Positions 39,461 through 47,698 of a stretch of DNA of 64,000 nt are shown in pieces. A program made the position numbers and the translations under genes. Below the pieces are notes generated by a model that did no database searches, was not told where the DNA came from, and saw nothing but the letters and a program-made list of their open reading frames with translations. The stretch is from Shewanella electrodiphila (GTDB lineage: Bacteria > Pseudomonadota > Gammaproteobacteria > Enterobacterales > Shewanellaceae), in assembly GCF_023283985.1 (NCBI RefSeq), contig NZ_JAKIKU010000004.1:434001-498000 (forward strand), read 5' to 3'. Numbering within the stretch: the first letter of the stretch is position 1; each line of letters starts with the position of its first letter.

Positions 39461-42283
39461 ATGAATGAATACAGAAAAATGCTGACGAGCTGTGCTCGTC
39501 TTATCGCTTGTATTGTTGTCTTCGTAAGCGTGACTTGTTCAGCCCAATACCAATGGGATCCTGCTTTAACAACTGGAAAATTAGACAATGGTCTGCAATA
39601 CGTTATCTACAACAGTGATAAAAATACTGATCCTTTTAATATACGCTTAATTGTTAATGCTGGCTCCGTAGACGAAAACCAACGTGCTGGTGTTGCACAT
39701 ATGCTTGAGCATATGGTGTTTCACAAAACGCAGGCTCATCCAGAAGGCATTCACAACTATCTCGAAAAACTGGGCTGGAAAACCGGTTTGCAAGTTAATG
39801 CAATGACTCGTCAAACTGAAACCCAATATATGATCCGTACTCGGCCAAATGATGCCTTAGATATGCAAGGTTCACTCTCATTAATGGCACAACTTGCAGG
39901 CCATGCCACCTTAGATGAGGCTGACTGGCAGCGAGAGCGTGGGGTAATTGTGGAAGAATGGCGCCAAGGAAATGGACTCGCTGGCGAAGTCAACCAGCTG
40001 AAAAAAGCCGTTGTTCGCAATAACTCTCGTTATGTAGATCGCCCTACCATTGGTACTTATAAATCCATTAAAAAAGCAGATATCAGTGAGTTAAGAGATT
40101 TTTACAACACCTTTTATGTCGCTAGTAACATGCAACTAGTGATCTCAGGTTATCTCGATACCGAGAAAACCGAACGTGCGATTGAAAGCGCCTTCGGTAC
40201 TTTACCTTCTAAACCAAAGCCTAAGCGCGACTATGTTGCTTTGCCTTTATCCCCTAAGCTATATATCGATAAAGTACAGCACCCAAAAGGCAGCACTTCC
40301 ATGGTAGTTTATGGACTGCGGATACCAATGCCTGATCGCATTACAGAGCAAGGACAGTATGCGTACCTACAAAACTACTTTTTACGTAAAATGATGCGAA
40401 ATCAGATTAGACGTAATCAAACGCTAGTAGAATCAGATGACATTGAAAGCCTCAGCTTAACTGTCAAAGAGCCAACAAACAATCGCCTGATTGTTGCTAT
40501 CGCCTCACGTACTCATGACCATGACTTAGGCCTTAACGTTGTCGCGACTGAACTGGCTCGGTTATATCGTGATGGTCTAGATGAGCAAGAGTTTACGCAA
40601 ATGCGTGACAAAGCATACGAGATTACTAAACGTAATATCGAAGCCGCAAAGCATCGTGATTTTGCCGCTTGGGAAGATAAAATTACTGAAGCGTTTATAC
40701 AAGGCAGCTTGCTTGAATCTCCGCTAACGCGTAGCGAACGCACTCAACAATGGTTAGATAAAATAACCTTTGAGGAGCTTAATAAACGCATGCGTGAAAT
40801 ACTCGATGCTGATGATAATTTTCTATATTTTCAAGCAGCTGGCGACCAACAAATCACCTTACCAACAGCAGCAGAGGTACGTCAGTTACAAGCCGATATT
40901 CAGACAAATATCAACATGCTTGAAAAAAGCGTTTTGCTAGCCGATGTCAAACCAAAAACAGAACAGAGTTTAAATACAGACTCTGAGGTAACAATACCTG
41001 AACTGCCAAAGGTGACGACAAAACCAGGTAGCTGGTACCCGCTTGAGTCTGAGCAGTGGCAGTATCAACAGCAGACATTAACCTTAAAAAAATACCAGCT
41101 AAGCAATGGTGATCAACTGCTATGGCTTAACAAGTCCACCCCAGATAATAAACTGTACATCAAGGCGTTAACTCAAGTCGGCTTTCAAAATGACGCGATG
41201 CCAGTATGGCTTGCACAAACCAGTATACAATTATGGGAGCAAAGCGGTTTACCCCAATGGTCTGAAGCTGAGTGGCAACAATGGCAGCAAGACAAACCTC
41301 GTTGGCAATGGGAGTTTAAAGCTAATGAGCTGGATTTAGCTGCCGTGATAGCACCAGAGCAATTTGCAAACTTAATGCAGTTATATCACTTACGCATGAA
41401 TGCAGGTATTGATAACAATGCCTGGGATTCAGTTAAAGACGCAATTGTTGAACAGGCAAATCGAGTTCAACCAAAATCGCAATTTATAAACCAACAACGT
41501 TTTGGTGAATCAATGCTTGATGGGGTAAACCAAACAGAAGTTGATGCCTTAAGCCAAGCAAAGATTGAAGAACAAGCTAAAGCTATCATTAATCAACCTG
41601 TTACTTTCTATATTATCGGCGAGCTATCGCAAACGGATTTAGAGCAGCAAATGAGTCAATCATTGGCAAATATCACTCGCAAAGCAAGTATTGATAACCA
41701 CACCAATAAGCAACTTGCAGCTAAGCGTGTTGAGTATATTCAAGCCCATGATCTGCAAAAAGCTGAGATTAGCCAATACGGATACTTACCGATGCAATGG
41801 ACGCCTGAAAATGCATTCTTAGTATCTACACTGACACCGATTGCGAAAAAAATGCTCAAGAAAAAACTAAGACAAGAACTTGGCGGTATTTATTCGATTA
41901 AGTTTGAAATGCGCTTAGACCCGCAGCACAACAGAGTCGAAACAGAAGTGCACTACACTTGCGCCCCTGAAAGAGCTGATGAGTTACTTAAAGCTACTAA
42001 TGAAGTACTTAACGACCTTTCATCAGCGATTGCGAAGCAAGATTTACAGCGCATTGTCGATGATATCTACTTCGCTGAAAAAAACCGCAACAACAATGCC
42101 AACACATGGTTAAGAAGGCTTATCTTATCTGACAAACGTTATAAGAACGCTAGCTATATCCAACGTTCAGGGCAATTACATAAGCAAGTCACCCTTGAAG
42201 GGTTGCAAGTACTGGCAAAGCAGATTTTTCCATTACCGCATCGATTGACCTTTATCGATATGCCCGGAGGAAAGAAATTATAA
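39461..42283 (+). CDS. exported M16-family zinc protease (PqqL/FusC-like)
   Basis: A ~940-residue two-lobed M16 metallopeptidase. The N-terminus (signal-like ARLIACIVVFVSVTCSA) predicts export. The inverted zinc motif is HMLEH in AGVAHMLEHMVFHKT, with the downstream Glu in ERGVIVEEWRQGNG, so the first lobe is catalytically complete; the second lobe lacks the motif, as usual. Size and export match E. coli PqqL and Pectobacterium FusC, which cut imported iron proteins in the periplasm. ATG at 39461 is chosen; GTG at 39452 is possible, and neither has a good Shine-Dalgarno. It follows the receptor by ~240 bp, so it may have its own promoter. Confidence 0.9.
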   Translation: MNEYRKMLTSCARLIACIVVFVSVTCSAQYQWDPALTTGKLDNGLQYVIYNSDKNTDPFNIRLIVNAGSVDENQRAGVAHMLEHMVFHKTQAHPEGIHNYLEKLGWKTGLQVNAMTRQTETQYMIRTRPNDALDMQGSLSLMAQLAGHATLDEADWQRERGVIVEEWRQGNGLAGEVNQLKKAVVRNNSRYVDRPTIGTYKSIKKADISELRDFYNTFYVASNMQLVISGYLDTEKTERAIESAFGTLPSKPKPKRDYVALPLSPKLYIDKVQHPKGSTSMVVYGLRIPMPDRITEQGQYAYLQNYFLRKMMRNQIRRNQTLVESDDIESLSLTVKEPTNNRLIVAIASRTHDHDLGLNVVATELARLYRDGLDEQEFTQMRDKAYEITKRNIEAAKHRDFAAWEDKITEAFIQGSLLESPLTRSERTQQWLDKITFEELNKRMREILDADDNFLYFQAAGDQQITLPTAAEVRQLQADIQTNINMLEKSVLLADVKPKTEQSLNTDSEVTIPELPKVTTKPGSWYPLESEQWQYQQQTLTLKKYQLSNGDQLLWLNKSTPDNKLYIKALTQVGFQNDAMPVWLAQTSIQLWEQSGLPQWSEAEWQQWQQDKPRWQWEFKANELDLAAVIAPEQFANLMQLYHLRMNAGIDNNAWDSVKDAIVEQANRVQPKSQFINQQRFGESMLDGVNQTEVDALSQAKIEEQAKAIINQPVTFYIIGELSQTDLEQQMSQSLANITRKASIDNHTNKQLAAKRVEYIQAHDLQKAEISQYGYLPMQWTPENAFLVSTLTPIAKKMLKKKLRQELGGIYSIKFEMRLDPQHNRVETEVHYTCAPERADELLKATNEVLNDLSSAIAKQDLQRIVDDIYFAEKNRNNNANTWLRRLILSDKRYKNASYIQRSGQLHKQVTLEGLQVLAKQIFPLPHRLTFIDMPGGKKL

Positions 42284-42365
42284 ATGATGTTTCGGCCATC
42301 CAATGTTGAGGTGGTCGAACGATTGATTTGAACTACTGACTCAAACATAATTTTAAGGACAATAC

Positions 42366-42833
42366 ATGAAAACGAAACAATTTATCGCCGCGGCAATTTT
42401 ACTTGGTTCTTTAGTAGGCACTAGCCAGGCAGCAACAGACTTTGGTGAAGGCGTGAACCGAGACTATCTAGTTCCAGTATCAATTTTGATGGCTTCGCCA
42501 GAAGATTACCTTGAAAATGCCGTCACTATTGAAGGCACCATTGTCGGAGTCTGTGAGCACCGAGGTTGCTGGATGACCATTGCCTCAGACAAGCGATTTC
42601 AAACATTGCGAATAAAAGTCAAAGACGGCGAAATGGTATTTCCACTGACCGCTCGTGGTAAAAAAGCCTTAGCAACGGGTCAACTTCAAGCACTAAGGTA
42701 CGACCTTGAGCAAACACGTGAAATTAAGGCCCACTATGCCAAAGAAGCTGGAGAAGCATTCGATGCTGCATCAGTAACCGAACCGATGACCATGTACCAA
42801 CTGGTACCGACAGGAGTCAGTATCCTTGATTAA
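42366..42833 (+). CDS. DUF4920 family exported protein
   Basis: A 155-residue exported protein (signal peptide ending SQAA). The centre holds GTIVGVCEHRGCWMTI, with C63 and C68 in the CxxxxC-W-M arrangement of DUF4920, an OB-like domain of unknown function. The Cys/Met cluster could bind metal or heme (inference). It starts 82 bp after the M16 gene and overlaps the next gene by 8 bp. Confidence 0.85.
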   Translation: MKTKQFIAAAILLGSLVGTSQAATDFGEGVNRDYLVPVSILMASPEDYLENAVTIEGTIVGVCEHRGCWMTIASDKRFQTLRIKVKDGEMVFPLTARGKKALATGQLQALRYDLEQTREIKAHYAKEAGEAFDAASVTEPMTMYQLVPTGVSILD

Positions 42834-43404
42834 ATGGTTTAAAAGCATTAACTGGTATCGCCTTAATCGCAACTTACACCGTGATATTGGATACTTTTGC
42901 ATTGGATTTTCAATCATTTTCGCGGTATCTGGGATTGCGGTTAATCATATTGCAGACTGGAACCCTAATTACGCTGTAGAAAGGCAGACTAAGCAGGTTG
43001 ACGACAGTGACTGGTTAACACTGGATGATCAGCAGATTATCCAGCGTATGCAAAGTAGCTTTGACTTAACGCAGGCAGTAAAGTCGAGCTTTTGGCAAAA
43101 CAAGAACCAGTTTGAAGTTTTTCTAGATGACGGTGACACGTTATTTTGGGATAGACGACAACATCAGGTGAGCTATCAAGATATTGAGCCGAGAGTGATT
43201 CTTCAAGCTTTGAACAAGTTGCATTTGAATGAAACACGCAATGCTTGGGTGTATTTTTCTGACTTGTTTGCTGGGATGCTGATATTTCTGGCGTTGTCAG
43301 CCTTGTTTATGGTCAAAGGAAAACATGGACCAGCCAAGCCGAAATCAATTGTGCTGATGAGTTTAGGCGTATTCATCCCCGCCTTTTTCTTATTTTTATC
43401 CTGA
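42826..43404 (+). CDS. PepSY-associated inner-membrane protein
   Basis: A 192-residue membrane protein with helices at ~20-42, ~142-160 and ~170-190 and a periplasmic domain between the first two. The N-terminal NRNLHRDIGYFCIGFSIIFA is typical of PepSY-associated transmembrane families, whose larger members include siderophore-iron reductases. The start is TTG at 42826, with AGGAG 9 nt before it, inside the end of the DUF4920 frame, so translation is coupled. Together with DUF4920 it ends the TonB-receptor locus. Confidence 0.83.
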   Translation: MIKWFKSINWYRLNRNLHRDIGYFCIGFSIIFAVSGIAVNHIADWNPNYAVERQTKQVDDSDWLTLDDQQIIQRMQSSFDLTQAVKSSFWQNKNQFEVFLDDGDTLFWDRRQHQVSYQDIEPRVILQALNKLHLNETRNAWVYFSDLFAGMLIFLALSALFMVKGKHGPAKPKSIVLMSLGVFIPAFFLFLS

Positions 43405-43427
43405 CACATGCTTTATAAAAAATGTTT

Positions 43428-43454
43428 ATTGGGCTCTTACTTAAAGAGCTCAAT
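43428..43454 (+). terminator. possible terminator hairpin after the PepSY gene
   Basis: ATTGGGCTCTT and AAGAGCTCAAT pair with one mismatch, loop ACTTA. It lacks a clear T tract, so it may be a weak or Rho-assisted terminator. Confidence 0.45.
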
Positions 43455-43549
43455 AGGTATTAACATTAAGAAAAAATTGAATTAACCAGATAAACACAGC
43501 TATAAAAATATATGTAAGGTCGGCTAAGTAAAAAACGTATTATATTGAA

Positions 43550-44872
43550 TTAAAAAGGCTGATTAACCATTACCCAAAACTGGCTTTCATCACCACCAGT
43601 GACAAAATCACTTCTGATAACAATATCTTCAACTTCAAAACGGACACTCACACCATAAGAGGTTTTCATGTCTTTGTGTAAGTCATCAAGGCTAAACTCG
43701 TCGGTCACATTTCCTGCTTCAATCAATAATGCCCACTGCCACCAAGGCACATCATATAAATTAAACACTGGTAAATTTTGTAGTGGCTGCCAACGAGGAG
43801 TCATACGATATTCAAGCGCATAATTGACCGCGCTTCTTCCAGTAAACTGCTTCGAGTCATAACCTCTTAACCTATCAAACCCACCGAGTGAAACGCCTGC
43901 AAAGGTTGGGGGGCGCTGGTAACTTTGGCTATCGCCATCAAAGCTATTCCAACTTGGTGTATCGGCAATATAGACGTTGGCGGCGAGTACTTGTTCTTCA
44001 AACCAGCCATTACTTCCCAGTGACATAAAAGCACTTTGTTCAAATTCCCACATAAACCAACTTGGGTTATCGCTTACTTCACTGCCAAGCGTTAATGTAA
44101 GATTGGTTTGTCCGCCCTCTGAACTGTTATTCATTGAGTCACGATTATCCCAATCTAAAGCCAGCTCTATGCCATTTGCTTCATCAGGTAAATAATCCAG
44201 CGTTTCAAGTTCGCGATACTTATTAAAGGGCGTCAAACTTATCGATGTGACACCTGACTCTAGTGGATTCCAGCTTATTGCATTTTTCTTTCTGGCTAGA
44301 GACGCTGCAGCGCCGTTTGCCCCGCCAGCCATCGGCAAAACATATTTAATATGTAATTTTGAAAAGCCTTCATCGCCTACACTGATTATGCGTTCAGTTT
44401 CAGTCTCGGTGTTTGCTTGCGGGAGATAGTATATGCCTTGCTCATAATGGCCACGAAATAACTCCGCGCTGAATAACCATTGATCGAGTTTGGGAATTTG
44501 ATAATTGTAGAATCCAGCATAACTTAGCCAGCTGTCATTGGCTGAATATAAACCTATACCCAGTGCAACGGCTTGAGCTTGCCCAGCATGCTTTATGACA
44601 CCTGCACCACCAATTGTTGTACTCAACGTTTCAGTTGAAAATATAATAGGCACAGCAACAAATTCAGCATCATAACTGTCGGCTGAATTCTTGGCTTGTT
44701 TATTCTTTTCTAACTCAACTGACGTTGATGTTGTTTGCTTATCGTCGCCCGCAATGTCAACAGATACAATAGTATCTTCTGACATAAGGCTTTGAATAGG
44801 CTGTGTTTGAGCAAAGGCCCAACCACTATAAATAACGCAGTAAGTCACTAGCGCGGCTTTATACAACTGCAC
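43550..44872 (-). CDS. Omp85/BamA-type outer-membrane barrel protein
   Basis: A 440-residue protein with a signal peptide (cleavage after FAQ or nearby) and a polar Ser/Lys-rich N-terminal spacer. The Omp85 surface-antigen barrel has GGFDRLRGYDSKQFTGRS, the L6 RGY motif of the superfamily, and ends in a terminal Phe (MVNQPF). No POTRA domain is visible, so it resembles short single-barrel Omp85 relatives rather than BamA or TamA. Function is unknown. It is convergent with the PepSY gene. Confidence 0.85.
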   Translation of the reverse strand: MQLYKAALVTYCVIYSGWAFAQTQPIQSLMSEDTIVSVDIAGDDKQTTSTSVELEKNKQAKNSADSYDAEFVAVPIIFSTETLSTTIGGAGVIKHAGQAQAVALGIGLYSANDSWLSYAGFYNYQIPKLDQWLFSAELFRGHYEQGIYYLPQANTETETERIISVGDEGFSKLHIKYVLPMAGGANGAAASLARKKNAISWNPLESGVTSISLTPFNKYRELETLDYLPDEANGIELALDWDNRDSMNNSSEGGQTNLTLTLGSEVSDNPSWFMWEFEQSAFMSLGSNGWFEEQVLAANVYIADTPSWNSFDGDSQSYQRPPTFAGVSLGGFDRLRGYDSKQFTGRSAVNYALEYRMTPRWQPLQNLPVFNLYDVPWWQWALLIEAGNVTDEFSLDDLHKDMKTSYGVSVRFEVEDIVIRSDFVTGGDESQFWVMVNQPF

Positions 44873-44944
44873 TCAATCTTCCTTCTAATACAAGACACTG
44901 TTAAACGTGTGTAGCCTTGCAACATCTAGATGCCCCTAAGGGCT

Positions 44945-46024
44945 TTATTCTTGTAAATCGACAACCACTCGTGGGGTGAGTTTGGTCACGAGTTCGTAAG
45001 CGATGGTACCAATATGTTCAGCGACCTCTTCAACGGCTAGTGCTTGTCCCCATAACTGTACAAGATCACCAACTTGATCTGTCGCTTCTGCGCCTAAATC
45101 AACCGTTAGCATGTCCATCGATACGCGGCCAACAATCGGCACTCTTCGACCATTTAACCAAACAGGCGTTCCTTCAGGTGCATTACGGGGATAACCATCA
45201 CCATAACCAATCGCGACCACACCTAATTTAGTGTCTTTATCGGCAGTCCAATGCGCACCATAACCCACACTTTGACCCGCTTTATGCTCACGAACAGCAA
45301 TCAAATTAGATACTAACTCCATCGCAGGTTGTAAACCGTGATGGGTCCCCTTATCCCCAAATACAGGAGAAACCCCATATAAAGCAATACCAGGTCTTAT
45401 CCAATCACATTGGCTTTGAGGCCAAAATAAGGTACCCGCTGAATTTGCTAAAGTGCGGTCCCCAGGAAGATCAGATATGAGTTGAGTAAAAGCATCCATT
45501 TGTTGCTGAGTGAGATTATTGTCAGGCTCATCAGCACAGGCAAAGTGTGTCATTAAATGAACCGGCTTTTTCACGTTGGGGCAATCAATTAAACGCTGGT
45601 ATACATCATCGAACTGTTCTAAGCCAAAACCCAGTCGATGCATACCTGAATCCACTTTGAGCCACACGGTGATAGGAGCTGATAATGTCGAGTTCTCAAG
45701 CATCTCAAGCTGAGATTCATGATGAACTACGGTGTCGATTTGATGCTGTACTAATAACGGGAGATCTGTCTGACGAAAGCAACCTTCAAGTAATAGCAGT
45801 TTCGCTTTCACCCCACCTTCACGCAATTGCAGCGCCTCCTCAAGCCTTGCTAAACCAAATCCATCGGCATTATCTACACACTGTGCAACATTCAGTAAGC
45901 CATGACCGTAACCATTAGCTTTAACCACTGCCATGACTTTACTGTTAGGAGCAATCTCTCTCAGCCTGACAAGGTTATCCTGTAAAGCCTGACGACTAAT
46001 TTCAGCACGGGGAAACGGTTTCAA
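44945..46024 (-). CDS. alr: alanine racemase
   Basis: A 359-residue PLP enzyme supplying D-alanine for peptidoglycan. The PLP lysine is K35 in [10 protein letters not shown], the second catalytic residue is the Tyr in VGYGAHWTA, and [11 protein letters not shown] and [19 protein letters not shown] are family signatures. It lies downstream of dnaB as in Vibrio and E. coli, but a terminator separates them. Confidence 0.97.
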   Translation of the reverse strand: MKPFPRAEISRQALQDNLVRLREIAPNSKVMAVVKANGYGHGLLNVAQCVDNADGFGLARLEEALQLREGGVKAKLLLLEGCFRQTDLPLLVQHQIDTVVHHESQLEMLENSTLSAPITVWLKVDSGMHRLGFGLEQFDDVYQRLIDCPNVKKPVHLMTHFACADEPDNNLTQQQMDAFTQLISDLPGDRTLANSAGTLFWPQSQCDWIRPGIALYGVSPVFGDKGTHHGLQPAMELVSNLIAVREHKAGQSVGYGAHWTADKDTKLGVVAIGYGDGYPRNAPEGTPVWLNGRRVPIVGRVSMDMLTVDLGAEATDQVGDLVQLWGQALAVEEVAEHIGTIAYELVTKLTPRVVVDLQE

Positions 46025-46074
46025 ATAATTAACCTTAAATGACGAATATATTCAGGTGTTCTTCACCATGAAAA

Positions 46075-46108
46075 CAAAAAATTGAGCCTCTGTTTCATTA
46101 ACAGAGGC
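46075..46108 (-). terminator. terminator of dnaB
   Basis: GCCTCTGTT-TCATT-AACAGAGGC followed on the minus strand by a T tract. It lies between dnaB and alr. Confidence 0.87.
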
Positions 46109-46158
46109 TTGTTTGATAATAGCAATTTATAGACACAATACTGATTTATGAAACAGGA

Positions 46159-47568
46159 TTAATCTTCATCAAATATTTGCGTTCCTGAGTAATTATCAAA
46201 GCGCGAGAACTGGCCTTGGAAGGTCAAAGGCACTCGACCAATCGGGCCGTTACGCTGTTTACCAATAATAATTTCTGCGACACCTTTTTGTTCAGAATCA
46301 TCGTTATACACTTCATCACGATAAATAAACATGATCAAATCCGCATCTTGCTCAATCGAACCAGATTCACGTAAATCCGAGTTAACAGGTCGCTTATCAG
46401 CACGTTGCTCTAGCGAGCGGTTAAGCTGTGAAAGTGCAATAACTGGAATCTCGAGTTCTTTGGCCAGAGACTTCAGTGAGCGAGAAATTTCTGCAATTTC
46501 TAAGGTACGGTTATCTTTTAATGAAGGCACTTGCATTAACTGCAGGTAATCGATCATGATCATCGATAAACCGCCATACTCACGGGCAATCCGTCGAGCA
46601 CGACTGCGTACTTCTGTTGGGGTTAAACCAGAGCCATCATCAATGTACATCTTGCCTTGCTCAAGCATGATACCCATGGTCGATGACACACGAGCCCAAT
46701 CTTCATCATCGAGCTGACCGGTACGAATTTTAGTTTGATCCACTCTGCCTAAAGACGCCAACATACGCATCATAATTTGTTCTGACGGCATCTCTAAACT
46801 GAAAATAAGTACCGGCTTATCCTCATTCATCGCAGCTTGTTCACACAGGTTCATCGCAAAGGTAGTTTTACCCATCGATGGACGCGCTGCCACAATGACC
46901 AAATCGCCAGACTGAAAACCAGCGGTCATTTTATCTAGGTCACTAAAGCCACTCGAAACCCCAGTTACACCGTTATGTGGGTTATTGTATAGCTGCTCAA
47001 TTTTATCGACAGTCTTTTCAAGAATCGATTTAATCCCTTCAGGGCCCTCATTGGCATTCGCTCGCGACTCTGCAATTTTAAAGACTTTAGTTTCAGCTAA
47101 ATCGAGTAAGTCACCTGAATTACGTCCTTCTGGGTTATAACCTGCATCGGCAATCTCATGGGCGACACCAATCATGTCACGCACAACCGCGCGCTCACGT
47201 ACGATATCGGCATACGATAAAATATTACCTGCACTCGGGGTGTTTTTAGCAATCTCACCTAAATAGGCAAAACCACCGGCATCTTCAAGTTGATCTTCAA
47301 CTTCAAGTCGCTCAGATACCGTAATCAAATCGATAGGTTGGCCGGTTTCAACAAGACGGCTCATCGCCGCATAAATCATTCGGTGAGAGCGAGAGTAGAA
47401 ATCATCTGCCACGATAGCCTCTGAGACTCTGTCCCAAGCTTCAGCATCGAGCATCAAGCCACCTAAAACAGACTGTTCAGCTTCAATAGAGTGAGGCGGT
47501 AATTTGAGCGCATCAACTTGTGCATCTCTTAACCTTTCTTTAGCCTTAAAAGGACCTTTTTGTGACAT
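46159..47568 (-). CDS. dnaB: replicative DNA helicase DnaB
   Basis: A 469-residue hexameric helicase of the replication fork. The N-terminal domain (~20-125, PPHSIEAEQSVLGGLML) interacts with primase. The RecA-like C-terminal domain has Walker A ARPSMGKTTFAMNL, DYLQLM as Walker B, and SQLNRSLEQRADKRP. ATG at 47568 has GGAG 6 nt upstream and gives the normal N-terminus; an in-frame extension to 47676 is not supported. No intein is seen. Confidence 0.97.
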   Translation of the reverse strand: MSQKGPFKAKERLRDAQVDALKLPPHSIEAEQSVLGGLMLDAEAWDRVSEAIVADDFYSRSHRMIYAAMSRLVETGQPIDLITVSERLEVEDQLEDAGGFAYLGEIAKNTPSAGNILSYADIVRERAVVRDMIGVAHEIADAGYNPEGRNSGDLLDLAETKVFKIAESRANANEGPEGIKSILEKTVDKIEQLYNNPHNGVTGVSSGFSDLDKMTAGFQSGDLVIVAARPSMGKTTFAMNLCEQAAMNEDKPVLIFSLEMPSEQIMMRMLASLGRVDQTKIRTGQLDDEDWARVSSTMGIMLEQGKMYIDDGSGLTPTEVRSRARRIAREYGGLSMIMIDYLQLMQVPSLKDNRTLEIAEISRSLKSLAKELEIPVIALSQLNRSLEQRADKRPVNSDLRESGSIEQDADLIMFIYRDEVYNDDSEQKGVAEIIIGKQRNGPIGRVPLTFQGQFSRFDNYSGTQIFDED

Positions 47569-47628
47569 TAAAACTCCCAATTCCCAACCTGTTTGTAAAA
47601 TATGGTATAACACCGAGGTCATGCAAAC

Positions 47629-47654
47629 ATGTTGCACCTTAAAATGTGCAACAT
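47629..47654. promoter_or_regulatory. 26-bp palindrome between dnaB and the S46 peptidase gene
   Basis: ATGTTGCAC, 8-bp spacer, GTGCAACAT: a perfect 9-8-9 inverted repeat, 44 bp before the peptidase ATG and just downstream of an extended -10-like TGGTATAAC. It could be a repressor operator or a leader hairpin. I do not recognise the regulator. Confidence 0.6.
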
Positions 47655-47698
47655 TACCGCTCATGCGGACTAACAATAATAATATTTAAGGAAAGAAC

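Noticed and set aside
46159..47676. N-terminal extension of DnaB to 47676, or an intein
   Set aside because: The extension has no supporting start signal and runs over the palindrome and promoter of the S46 gene; the coding part is uninterrupted and of normal length.
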